Assembly (NCBI RefSeq): GCF_037975245.1
Contig: NC_092576.1
Coordinates: 10,373,501-10,437,500 of the forward strand
DNA from: Apostichopus japonicus
Taxonomy: Eukaryota > Echinodermata > Holothuroidea > Aspidochirotida > Stichopodidae
Direction: 5' to 3'
DNA length: 64,000 bases
Under the pieces are notes generated by a model. It was given only the letters and a program-made list of their open reading frames with translations. It ran no database searches and had not been told where the DNA came from. The stretch's first letter is position 1, and each line of letters opens with the position of its first letter. The translations under genes were made by a program, and so were the position numbers. Positions 50,101 through 61,228 of this stretch are shown here, piece by piece.

Positions 50101-53100
50101 TGTAACACCAATGCGCGGTGAAGTTGTTAACCACAGTACTTGCTTAATGTCAATCTATACCACGTTAATTTGCTTCCTCAGTAAAATGTGTCCATGGGAC
50201 AAAGAGGAATGGATAAAATGTTTAAAATGATTGAATCACAGTCAACATTCAAGTGGTAGTGGTGGATAACTAAACAATCATCGTTGATAAATAAATGGTA
50301 TCTGTAATGGTAACTTTAATAGAAAACTTGATCTGACTTAACGAGAACTATGACAAATTAAAAAACAATTATCATACACGTTGTAGGATTTTTTTTTTAA
50401 ATTTTCGACGGGTTTAAATTGCCTCAACTCCTTTCTTTCTTGTCGTTGGCTCATGCAACAAGAAGAACATGAAATCAAAATAGTTGGTGGAGACGTGGGA
50501 GGATGGGTGGGTGGGGGGGGGGGTGAAAGGTGCGGAAGTCAACTTTAGTGAATTTCATGAAATGCATGATCCAATGATCTCAAATGACCTTTGCAATACC
50601 AGAATCATCTCGTACTAGAAATGCCGTTATGAACTATACACTGATCAAACTTCCATGACGGATCATCAGTACATTTTAATCGCTGTTGACACAATTATTC
50701 TTGACATTCCTGCCCCGTTACCACAGTATTTTAATTGCACGTGAGAAAATTACAACAGCAACATTGGATTGAAACACCCATCCTTTATTATAAATGTCTC
50801 CTCAGTGACCTTAAGGTAAAATTATGGATTACATGGTTGATGCTCCGTTCTAAATTGGTGCATTTCATCTGCAAAATGTTAATACAATTTAAACGCAGAA
50901 CGGACGCCAAAGTGCCAGAGATGTGGCTTAAAGCTGTGTAACGTTTCACATATGTGTATTCCAAGCCCATAGTAATACGACACAGTCAAGACATGCCATG
51001 TCAGTTTTCATCGGAAACATTACAAATGCCGTTTAATGAACATTTTAGGTACAATGATTAAGAAAAGAGTGAATTGCAAAACACATTAAGACACTAGCGA
51101 CGGTTCCGGAATCTTTCCTATATGATTATCCTTCCGTTTAATCGTTTTATTATTTATTACCTCATAGACTTTTATATTGTAATCCCTTCTTTCTTGCAGT
51201 GTGAACAGTGAAAGAAAAACACATAACATGAGACTATCTACCAGGCTTTTCACCTGTTTTGCCGTTATTCTATTAAATATTTTAATTCGAATGGATTAAA
51301 TGAAGATGGTCCACAAACTGTGAAATTTAAACGCTCATTAAACATATGGAAGTTACATATTTCTCAACAGAGAATCTTCATTCACGACGGATGACCCTAA
51401 AGACTTAAAACAAGAAACATAATGTTTACCGTGTATAATATATTCAATGCCAATTGTTATGATGCTTGGTTACATCTTTACTTTCGTCTACAGTACATTA
51501 TGTAGGAACTCGAAGATTTACGGCAATCATTTAGACGATATAACATTGTTGCAACAATAGTTTATTCAATTTTATATGAAAGTTAGAAGGTATGGGATTC
51601 GACCATAACGCGATCTATTCTCTAAGTGATTTCAACTTGGATAGAGCGTCAGTTCCTCTAAGTTTTATGCATTCTCCTAGGCACATTTTTTTGCTTAATG
51701 TTTGGGATAATTTATGAATTTTGTAAATAGAGTTTTGGTATGTCAGGGATGTGTTATTTCCTTTGACAAATTGATACAATATGAATACTTTATGTCAAAA
51801 CTATCATTGAATACACGAATTTGTAGGACCTGCGCATAAACAATCAAGATGTATGTATTTGTCACATTAAATAATATAATTGATTCGTTAATGTTTGGAA
51901 AGTTAACGCTGTTTGTATGGAACCAACCCAAATAAACTGTATTTCTTCTATATCTCGATTCAGCTTCAACTATGAGCACAGAAAGTAGTTCTGCATTTAC
52001 GGAAGAAAAGACAACTCTCAACTTGGAAAGTTTATCAACCACAGGTAAGTTACAATACAGTCACATTCATTAAACTATACGACGTCTCCATATCTTTTTC
52101 AAGATTGCTATAGTATTATATGACCTGTGATGTTTATAAACATGGATATTTCTTAAACGTAGATGTGCACAAGCAAAAAAACTGTAATTTCACCGATAAG
52201 TTAACATAATATAAATACAAAATAAAAAGTTTGTTCTCTACATCTAGGTTCAGCTTCAACAATGAGCACAGAAAGTAGTTCTGCATTTACGGAAGAAAAG
52301 ACAACTCGCAAGTCAACCACAGGTAAGGTACTATACAATCACATTCATCAAACTATATACGAGGAATGGTGACGTCCTAATTCATATGGGCTCATGCATG
52401 CTTGTGATACATTGAGCTTTGTCACAGTTTGACCGCATCCACTGACCAATGAGTTAATGAATAATATCAGTGTTACTGCTCATTGATAAATAGTGTGGCA
52501 ATACAAAAAAAATAAATAGCAATGACAACCATGACGTACATATATGGTAAAGATGACGACACCGACGACGATGTTGACAATGACGATAACGACGAAGAAT
52601 ATAGAGACGATGAGGACGACGTAATAGGTGACGACGAATACAACGGTGGGGACGACTATGACGAAATTGGACGATGACGGTGCCGATGAATATGATAACG
52701 ATGAGGACGCTGATGTCATGATGATGGCGACCACAACGAGTCGATGTTGGCAAAGGGGACAATCTGTTTAACCCACCACTACATCTCTTGTCCATCATTG
52801 ACCCATGCATTGTCTTAGCAGAAGCGGGAACACTGACACTGTAATAATCAATAATGTTAAGACTAAAGACATAGCAGATAAGAACATCGTTGCTCTCAAT
52901 ATCATCCTTAGGTAATATACAGTAGTAATTGGAAAATATAGCAGTTTGTTTAGTCTTCTGTGGTCTTTTTTTTAGCCGCTAAGTCAACATATTTTTTTTC
53001 AAGAAATGCCATAGTATTCTCTGACCTGTGATGATTATAAACATTGATATATCTGAAACGTAATTGCACACAAGAAAAAAAAATGTAATTTCACCGATAA

Positions 53101-54161
53101 GTTAACATAATATAAATACAAAATAAAAGGTTTGTTCTCTACATCTAGATTCAGCTTCAACAATGAGCACAGAAAGTAGTTCTGCATTTACGGAAGAAAA
53201 GACAACTCGCAAGTCAACCACAGGTAAGTTACTATACAGTCACATTCATCAAACTATATACGAGGAATGGTGACGTCCTAATTCATATGGGCTCATGCAT
53301 GCTTGTGATACATTGAGCTTTGTCACAGTTTGACCGCATTCACTGAACAATGAGTTAATGAATAATATCAGCGTTTCTGATAAATAGTGTGTACAATACA
53401 AAATATAAATAGCGATGACGATCATGACGTACATATATGGTAAAGATGACGACACCGACGACGATATTGACGATAACGATGGCGATAACGACGAAGACTA
53501 TGAAGACGACGAGGACGATGTGGTAGGTGACAAAGAATGCAACGGTGGGGACGACTATGACAAAAATGGACGATGACGATGACGGTGTCGATGACCATGA
53601 TGACAATGACGTTTATGACGACGACGTCGTCAATGATGATGGCAGACATAACGAGTCGATGATGGCGAAGACCACAATCTACTCAACCCACCGCTACATC
53701 TCTAGTACATCATTAATCCAGTCAATGTCATTACATATAGCTGGGAGCACTGACGCTGTAACTATAATTAATGATAAGACTCAAAACATAGCAGGTTAGT
53801 ACGAGGTTGCTCTTACTATCATCGTCAGGTAATATGCAGTAGTCATTGGAAAATATAGTATTAGTTTGAAACATCTTTGGTCTTTATTTATGCCTTTAGT
53901 CGATAATATCCTCTTTATCATATTTCATAGTGTTCTGTGACACTGTGATATTTATTAATATTTATATTTCCGAGAAAACAATTTTGCACAAGAAAAAAGA
54001 CTGTATTTCCCCCCATTAATTATAATAATATGAATACAAAACATGAACAAAACATTGTGTTCTTGTATATCTAGATTCAGTTTCAACAATGAGCACAGAA
54101 AGTAGCTCTGCATTTACGGAAGAAAAGACAACTATCAAGTTGGAAAGTTTATCAACCACAG
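47174..54161 (+). CDS. SMP-C: secreted three-module protein with four duplicated Ser/Thr-rich exons
   Basis: Exon 1 is 47174-49913 (913 aa, phase 1 at ACTG|GTAAGT). I chose the ATG at 47174 because it starts the signal peptide (FLVLWIVCFSFGIVVSF). Three modules repeat at ~297 residues: YETFFEYIVWLDNLLTVVRE (96-115), YEATFQFVSWLENVQVYTGE (394-413) and AYQILFTDLMKYKYDLEELK (689-708). Cys-Trp hinges occur at CTDLQCW (312-318) and CWNSWY (641-646). There are about twenty N-glycosylation sequons. Four phase 1-1 exons follow: 51964-52044, 52254-52322, 53155-53223, 54081-54161 (27, 23, 23, 27 aa), each reading (A/V)STMSTESSSAFTEEKTT and ending STTG, a stalk rich in Ser and Thr. The 3' end is not found. 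The family is not recognised; a secreted or surface glycoprotein is inferred. Confidence 0.8.
49914..51963. other. first intron of SMP-C
   Basis: About 2 kb, A/T-rich, with a G tract near 50510. No further exon or transposon is recognised. Confidence 0.5.
52540..52735. repeat. (GAC/GAT)n-rich intronic tract, copy 1
   Basis: Imperfect GAy triplets such as GACGACACCGACGACGATG. It belongs to the duplicated intron; related tracts lie at 53432-53645 and 54375-54570. Confidence 0.8.
53432..53645. repeat. (GAC/GAT)n-rich intronic tract, copy 2
   Basis: As in copy 1, with an extra run GATGACGATGACGGTGTCG. ORFs through it are low-complexity artefacts. Confidence 0.8.
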
Positions 54162-54374
54162 GTAGGTTACCATACAATCACATTCATCAAACCACATACG
54201 AGGAATGGTGACGTCCTAATTCGTTTGGGCTCACGTATGCTTGTGAAAAATTTAGCTTGCCACATTTCGATCGCATTCACTAAACAATGTGTTTATGAAT
54301 ATTATCAGCGTTTCTCCTCATTGATACTTTGTTTGTGGCAATACAAGATAGAAATAACGATTACAATCATAACG

Positions 54375-54570
54375 TACATATATGGATAACATGACGACAC
54401 CGACGACGATGTTGACGATGGCGATAACGACGAAGACTATGAGGACGATGTTTCAGGTGACAAAGAATGCAGCGGTGGATACGATGGCGGTGTCGATGAC
54501 CATGATAACGATGACGATTATGACGACGATGATGTCAATGATGACGGCGACCACAACGAGTCGATGATGG
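54375..54570. repeat. (GAC/GAT)n-rich intronic tract, copy 3
   Basis: As in copies 1 and 2, and ending in CAACGAGTCGATGATGG. Confidence 0.8.
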
Positions 54571-54614
54571 AGACGGCGATAATCCACTCATCGCACCATT
54601 ATATATAGGTTTAC

Positions 54615-54876
54615 CAGTGGCGGAGCGTCCATATTTATTGACATTTGTCACATTTTGTTGGTGTAATTTGGCGATGACACCTATTTATTCTTCGTTTATC
54701 TTCAAATTAGCCAGGCCCGGAAAGGGTCATTTCCGGCGGTCTAGGGAGTATCTTTACTCAAAAAAAAATCTATACGCTACGCGCCAACCAGTGGTGGCGC
54801 TCAACTTAGTGTCGAAAGTGCCCCTACAGAGCATTCTCGCCCCCCCCCCCCACCAATACCCCAAGCTCCGCCACTG
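54615..54876 (+). mobile_element. hAT-type MITE, 262 bp (CAGTGGCGGAGC family)
   Basis: The ends CAGTGGCGGAGC and GCTCCGCCACTG are perfect inverted repeats. AGGTTTAC at 54607-54614 and 54877-54884 is a perfect 8-bp target-site duplication. It is related to 15535-15937. The sister intron copies at ~52785 and ~53700 lack it and act as natural empty sites. Confidence 0.9.
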
Positions 54877-54884
54877 AGGTTTAC

Positions 54885-55569
54885 CTATTGTCCATCATTA
54901 ACCCATTCATTGTCATTACAAGGACGGGTACATTGACACTACTATTACTAATTAGACTAAAGACGCAGCAGATAAGTACTACGTTGCTCTTACTTTCATC
55001 GTCAGGTAAAATACAGTAGTCATTGGAAAATATGGTGTTTGGTTTGGTCTTATTTTAGTCGCTAGGTCGTCACAAATGTGCACCAGAATAACGACTGTAA
55101 TGTCACCGTTTAGTTAGAATAACATATTTATAAAGCACGTCGAGATATATGGATGCATAAAACGGTCTACATAGATACAATAAATAACAAACTAAACGCT
55201 ACATTTGCTCTTTATTTTAATACGGAAGCGTATTGCTGCCACAAATTTCTTTCGAAAATAACGAAAGATATTCGAAACTACGATTTCTATTCATAATTAC
55301 ACAAGGATTGTTCTTTGTTGTTTATGGCAAGATAACCCTTCCGGATTAATTCATAAGCAACATTAACACATATGCATTAGGTGACCTTTTCAGCTGTCCT
55401 TGTTTCAATTGCACGGATTAGGGTTAGCAAGCGGGTTAAATGACTGTGGTCCACACAAAGCGGAGACTATGGACACTACAAAATGTGGCTCGTTTCGTAA
55501 TGAAGATTGTCATGTTTCTTTGTTTGAATAATGGGTTCTTTGAGCAATCAAGTAGAACACAGTCGACGT
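54885..55569. other. end of the duplicated unit and intergenic sequence
   Basis: To about 55030 this continues the third duplicated intron copy. Beyond it I see no exon with convincing signals. Confidence 0.4.
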
Positions 55570-55913
55570 TGAGTATTAACATCTAGTTATATTTTATTGC
55601 GTAACATAGTCATACTGTACAGTAAATATATTGGACGACATGTCCAAGATTACATGTTTACAGATGGAGAGACAGGGTGAACAAGGACGAGCAGACAGCA
55701 TGCTCTAACTTATATACCAATATGCAAATGCACAGCTCAATAACAAACAGGTGCAGATTCTACAATGTAGTGCAACGGTTGTACAAGTGTATCTTATGCA
55801 TATTCAATAACATTACAAAGATATTACAGAGATAGCCATACGAGCAGCAATGACAATGACCGACGTAAGCAAAATTTGTGCATGACCTCATGAATATGTT
55901 GATGATTATATCA
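55570..55913 (-). mobile_element. LTR-retrotransposon remnant (3' LTR, minus strand)
   Basis: On the minus strand a purine tract AGAGGGGGAAACTA is followed by TGATATAATC, like a polypurine tract and LTR start. A TATA-like GGTATATAAG (near 55712) and AATAAA (55593-55598) lie ~115 bp apart, and the LTR may end TACTCA at 55570. No gag or pol is seen, and no target duplication could be confirmed. Confidence 0.42.
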
Positions 55914-56408
55914 TAGTTTCCCCCTCTCGAGCTAGTTTAATCTCCACAGAATATCTGAAACGATAATTTATATTTCAGTAACCTAGCAATCTGAGCGTAC
56001 AAATATGACTTAATCAATGTCCTCTTAGGGAGATAGAGGACGACAGAAAGAGAGAAATAGAGATTTTATTTGGCAATCGCTGATTTTCCAATAACTTTTC
56101 ATTGATCACTATGTTACAATTGATAGTAAAGCCTTTCAATAATGCCAATGACAAACTTTTCAATCACTATCATGTTACATATGCCATATTTGGCACAATA
56201 GGTTATTTGTAATCGCAAGAAGCTACTTGGTTCTTGTTCGTCGTGTGCTAAACATATATATTAATAAAAAACACAGCTACATGGTTATTACGAGATATGA
56301 GAGTCGAACGATATTAATATTATTGAGCAGTTTGAAGGTAGGATAAGTTGTCGCCTCGGAGATGAACTGTTGTATGATATATTTACTACATGAAGAAAAA
56401 AGGGGGAA

Positions 56409-57374
56409 ATGTGCAACATGGAGATATTTGTTTTAGTTTTCTATCTTTTGATGGGATTATTGGTTTCTCTGTTTGCAAGAGAAACACATGACTTACATTT
56501 CTTCCCTAACTTTGCTCCTGTGCGGCGAAATATGAGTGTCTCTTGCTTCCAGGTATTCGAAAATATTGAAGACAACTACTTTCCTCAAACTGTGCTAGAT
56601 TTCTTATCTTCACAAGGAATACAAAATCTTGATAAAAGGAGTAGCCCGTTGTCCTCTGACCATGCGAAATCTTTTCTGAAGATGATCGTTTTTGAACGCG
56701 TTTATGAAATCACCTTTGAATATCGGTTTTGGTTAGAGAAGTTGCTTAACAGTTTCAAACAGGTTGATTCTGATGGTAGAAGTGACGAAGAAATACGGGA
56801 ATTTAACGCATCGTATTTTAACGATATTTTTAAAAGAGCCTCGTACCTAGCGTTGAAAAGCGATATGAAAATCGTTCATGGTCAAAACTGGCAGGAATTT
56901 CCTACAAATTTATCTGTCGCGATTTATAGTTCGTTATTTAATGAAACGATGGAAAGCATACAAGAGGATGTTAAAAACATTTCGGTAGAAATATTAAAAT
57001 CATTGGGTGAAAGTCAAGATTACACTCTAGTTTTTGATTTAGTATTCTTAAATATTAACAATGTTACAGATGAAATCTTCATATTGTTTCAGGATAGTGA
57101 AGTTGGAACACTTGATAACGTTAAAGGAGAAGGCCCAATATGTCACAAGAACCAGAATAATGAACACTTTAAAGAAATGAATGATAGGCTATCAACCATT
57201 TATTCTATCGTAAATGAAACTGTGTTCTTTGTCACATATAATTTATTGGCCCTCAGTTTTGCAAATGATGACGAGGACGCACTACGTGAGTACATATTTA
57301 AGTATAAAATAATAGATATATATATAACAATTTTTTTTTTTAAATTACCAGCTGTAAACTCATTGGAGGAATAA
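56409..57374 (+). CDS. SMP-D: short secreted single-module paralogue
   Basis: ATG at 56409 (or 56418, MEIFVLV) with a signal peptide to about residue 23. One module is present: VSCFQVFENIED at 44-55, then YEITFEYRFWLEKLLNSFKQ at 99-118. The module stops after NETVFFVTYNLLALSFANDD, just before the Cys-Trp hinge seen in SMP-C and SMP-E. A donor CTAC|GTGAGT ends the exon at 57285 in phase 1 (292 aa). A 66-bp intron to an acceptor at 57351 would add PVNSLEE and a stop at 57374. The 66 bp are in frame and stop-free, so read-through gives the same end. An alternative phase-compatible exon is at 58621-58823. It has about seven N-glycosylation sequons. It may be a truncated or shortened member of the array. 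Confidence 0.7.
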   Translation: MCNMEIFVLVFYLLMGLLVSLFARETHDLHFFPNFAPVRRNMSVSCFQVFENIEDNYFPQTVLDFLSSQGIQNLDKRSSPLSSDHAKSFLKMIVFERVYEITFEYRFWLEKLLNSFKQVDSDGRSDEEIREFNASYFNDIFKRASYLALKSDMKIVHGQNWQEFPTNLSVAIYSSLFNETMESIQEDVKNISVEILKSLGESQDYTLVFDLVFLNINNVTDEIFILFQDSEVGTLDNVKGEGPICHKNQNNEHFKEMNDRLSTIYSIVNETVFFVTYNLLALSFANDDEDALREYIFKYKIIDIYITIFFFKLPAVNSLEE

Positions 57375-57712
57375 TCCCTTCAGCAAGACTTATATTAACC
57401 GAATCTAACTCGAAGGGCATAACAAAATTATTAGCATGTCAAGGAAAAACACGAAAAGGGTGGCAATCGCACTGATTATAGTTTTTGCTTTCATTATATT
57501 ATTCCCAAAGATATACGTACAAAACCCCTTCCTTCCTCCCTCCACCTCATCCCGCAAGAATAATGGAGGTTTGAGATTATATTTTTTATTTATTAATTTA
57601 ACCGGTACTGTTGAAAGCCAGTACGTATACGTTAGCCTTTTTTCTTTATGTTTGTAAAGGAGACAACTCACTTCAAATAAGGACTTTTACATCATTATCA
57701 AGTTTATAAATA

Positions 57713-57716
<4 letters not shown>

Positions 57717-57777
<61 letters not shown>

Positions 57778-57810
57778 CATATCTATATATATATATATAT
57801 ACATACATAT

Positions 57811-57842
<32 letters not shown>
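57717..57842. repeat. (TA)n microsatellite, left of the palindrome
   Basis: TA repeats with CATACATA and TATCTA interruptions, abutting the palindrome. Confidence 0.92.
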
Positions 57843-57845
<3 letters not shown>

Positions 57846-58154
57846 GGTATAAATAATGTACACTCGTACAAAGTTTGCGCTATTACTCGAGTTTCATGCT
57901 TCTTCGCAATCGTCAGATAGCTAATGATCAGGTTGTCTGTCTGTGGCGTGGTGCTGTTATTTTTTCCGTTTTTTTCTATGTCGACACTTTGACAAAAGCT
58001 TTTGTCAAAGTGTCGACATAGAAAAAAACGGAAAAAATAACAGCACCACGCCACAGACAGACAACCTGATCATTAGCTATCTGACGATTGCGAAGAAGCA
58101 TGAAACTCGAGTAATAGCGCAAACTTTGTACGAGTGTACATTATTTATACCTAT
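57843..58154. repeat. perfect 312-bp palindrome (156-bp arms, no spacer)
   Basis: The sequence from ATAGGTATAAATAATG at 57843 is identical to the reverse complement of the strand ending at 58154. The symmetry axis lies between 57998 and 57999, in ACAAAAGCTTTTGT. Both strands therefore encode the same peptide from the centre outward. I found no mismatch by eye. Confidence 0.92.
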
Positions 58155-58208
58155 CCAGCTCTATACCCAGGTATATTGAGCACTCTTCACCTGGAATTAA
58201 TGCCATCT

Positions 58209-58211
<3 letters not shown>

Positions 58212-58265
<54 letters not shown>

Positions 58266-58266
58266 T
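58212..58266. repeat. (TA)n microsatellite, right of the palindrome
   Basis: About 50 bp of TA beginning 58 bp after the palindrome. Confidence 0.92.
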
Positions 58267-58620
58267 TACCTGCAACAAAGTTTCAGTATAATAAAAATGG
58301 TTACAAGAAGTCAAATACAGGAGAGACATAACTAACTGCAGTAATCTAACGTAAGTTATGAATTGGAAGGAATTGCTGCTAGTAAGGTGGTATTTTACGT
58401 TTCAATCTAAAAGCATAGAGTGGATCAACATTATTGACACTGGCAGGAAACCTGGCCAGAGACTGCAAAAGTAATATATTTTATTAGGATTTCACCACAG
58501 TCTGTGTTCAGGCGAGAAGTTTAGTACCTCTTGTATCGCTACGGATTGTTTAGCTGGACTAAACGGTATCATTGGCGATAGCAAACTGTCAAGAAGAATT
58601 ACTTGTTTTGCACTATGTAG

Positions 58621-58823
58621 TCAATTTTTCCATTACACTTTTTACCCTTATAACAACACAAAATAACTTGATGGTGAACAACGAGCGTACGAGTCTCATG
58701 AAATGCTCCGAGAATTTGATTGAAATCGGTCTAATTTATGAGCAACTCCAATCTAACTTCAATTGCATAGCAGCTTTGTTTTACCTATTATTGGCAAACA
58801 ACGTTATTTCGAATTTATTTTAG
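58621..58823 (+). CDS. candidate downstream exon or remnant of SMP-D
   Basis: An acceptor-like CACTATGTAG precedes 58621, and the frame fits the phase-1 donor at 57285. It would encode about 67 residues with NFSITLFTL, MKCSENLIEIGLIYEQLQSN and a hydrophobic end before TAG. The C...L..I...YE.L pattern is reminiscent of the later part of a module (SMP-E 560-590). The evidence is weak. Confidence 0.22.
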
Positions 58824-58959
58824 CCGAAAGGTTTCTGAATCACACATATCACAATTGCCTCCGGTACATTTTGACTTTCAAATTTCTTAGATGAAATTTT
58901 ATAACCAGAAACAACAACCCATCCACACAGAGATTACATGAACTATACCTGAAATCTTG

Positions 58960-59170
58960 AAGTGTTGTACCACAGTAACAATTAGATTGTGTTGATAAGT
59001 ATGATCAATCGGTAGCATATAACATTAGGTTTACAGTAAGAACTGAGGATATGTGTTATCCTAAGAAATACATCAATCCTAATAGCACATGCTACTGATT
59101 TATAGCGCGATCCAGTTTTTACTTTTGTACAAACTTTAAGTTTTACAGTATAGTTGCTATATTCTCTTTG
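58960..59170. mobile_element. diverged copy of the 22868-23174 fold-back MITE
   Basis: GTTGTACCACAGTAACAATT, ACAGTAAGAACTGAGGATAT and AGCGCGATCCAGTTTTTAC match that element in the same order. The hairpin is less perfect here. Confidence 0.65.
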
Positions 59171-61228
59171 CATGTCCGGTCTCTCAGGATATAAATACCT
59201 CCCCTCGTGAACCTCCTTGACAGCGGTTGGACAATCTGCTGTTGTTCTAATCGTGTGATTGACAGGTCTATTAATTGCTACTATCCCTGGTATGATAACA
59301 TTTTCAACGTAATGCTAAGGCTTTCAGACTCTTACAAATCTTTAGTCTATTTACAAGGTATAACTATTATTTCGGAGTGATGTACTTAGCCCACAAACGT
59401 TATAAATACCTACATGTTGGATTAGAACGACTGAAAAATCAAATCTGTAGCACCACAATAAAAACGAAAGGTAGTTGTTAGCACATCCCTGCTTGTATAA
59501 CCCTAAATTATAGCCTGTATATACATCAGACTAGATCATTTGACGTTGTTGTTTTTGGATTGCTATATATATTGATATCATGAATTCAACTTTATTAGAA
59601 TATCCCACATATGTATGGTGTCTTTTGAAAGCCTCTCTTTATCTCTGATACTCTATCGAAAGCAAACGAAACATTCTCGATGGTGATATATTGTATGTTT
59701 TTGTGTGATTATTTGGCTTTGTATATGATGCCTTTGCATCCCCACCCCCTCCCCCCCCGCTCCCGGCTTGTATGCGCAATAATTCAACAAACCTACGCGC
59801 ATTGGTGAAAGTTCAAAAGCATTGGAAGTCAGCATGTCTCAAAGTCTGAAACCGTTTAAACACACTTAAAAAATATCAAATTGGGAGTTCATTTCGTATG
59901 TGGATTGCCCTTGATGAGGCCTCGAACGCTATTGAAGTGCTGAGGTTAGAATATCTTTGGACGTAAGATTCTGAAAGCCGTGCCATCTTGGTTGACGTTA
60001 ATGCATGGTATGTAGGTATCCGTTGGTTAGTATATGGACAGCATTGAAAAAGCAGACCTCAAATTTAACTTGACGTCAAAACAGGTCAAAGTATGTCCAC
60101 CTTGTTAATATGATAAATGCATGAGTAAAGCTACTGAGAACTTCAGTCGTCGTATGTAGACCCCCATTGTATATCCCTGTTAAAATTGGTGGTGTTCAAA
60201 AGTCATTTTAAGTCGCCTATTAAGCACCATTGATGTGAAAGTTAAGCTTGGATAAATTCGTAATCGATTTGTGGTCCCTCTTATTACTGCAAGAACCTTT
60301 TCAGCGAATAATCGTGAAGTCAGTCAACACTTGCGCACATAGTTACTGCTAATGTTCCGTTTTTAAATTGGATTTCAAGTTGATATTACGAATTACGAAA
60401 GCCATTCATTCTATATGTAGCACAATAGGCGTAAGGAAAGTAATGAGGCTGCCGGTAAAGAAACGTTTAAAATTATACAAGTAGCAACATTATGAAGCAT
60501 TTGTATGATGTCATGGTTACTTATATTTTATTGTTTACGCTTCTCACAAAAATTCAGCAGCCAAGGTAAATCTTTGCTGTCAAAATCATTTCTCATGAGA
60601 TTAAAATTTGTTTAACCTAGAAATCAGAGCACAATCGTGAACGTATCAAAGCCAAACAAGAGAGTTTTCTCATGCACTCACTACAATGTTTTGGCTTCGT
60701 TTACCAAGTTGCAAATGATGAAAACAGCCACTTTAATTCAGTCAAGAGGATTCAATGTTAAGAACTTTCGATCTTATGAATGCTCTTTTAAAATATATAG
60801 ATATACAGTATTCACGAAAGAGCTCTTTTCATATTGTATATTCTTAAATTTATTTTGAGCGTGATCGATCCGCCTGCTGCTATCATATTCAAACAACTTT
60901 TATTGAGACAGGATAGCTTAACGATTCACTCGTGTGTGTATCCGACTAAACAAACAGGAGGGAAAAAAATAAAAAGAAACTGATTTAATTGGACAAGGCA
61001 ATAGTGATCGATAAATAAAGTACAGACTTTATAATCATCATAAATAAATAGATCAAGCTTTTAATAATAATATGAAAGACGAAAATATCAAATATAGGCA
61101 GCTCGAAGTGTATCATATAGACATTCTATCTCAAAGCGTGATACATTTCGGACGCTTTATCATCTTGGGTAATTTTCTACTGGAGCAGAATATTTTGAGT
61201 ATTCAGATTAAAGTGACGTTGTGCCGCT
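59171..61228. other. intergenic region upstream of SMP-E
   Basis: About 2 kb with no convincing exon. There is a C tract near 59745 and scattered A/T runs. The last few hundred bases should hold the SMP-E promoter and 5' UTR. Confidence 0.4.

Larger units (their letters stand above)
51964..55030. repeat. tandem duplication of an exon-plus-intron unit (~0.9 kb, three long copies)
   Basis: Copies start at the duplicated exons 52254, 53155 and 54081 (spacing 901 and 926 bp); the exon at 51964 is only 290 bp from the next. Each long copy has the exon, then CATACGAGGAATGGTGACGT-like intron text, a GAC/GAT-rich tract, CAACGAGTCGATG, and GTAAACATGCAGTAGT-like text before the next exon. The third copy is interrupted by the MITE at 54615-54876. 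Confidence 0.85.

Noticed and set aside
53422-53799. Asp-rich or His-rich ORFs
   Set aside because: Produced by the GAC/GAT triplet tract in the duplicated SMP-C intron.
57704-58179. Two ORFs encoding the same peptide on opposite strands
   Set aside because: Explained by the perfect palindrome. No conserved domain, and (TA)n at the ends.
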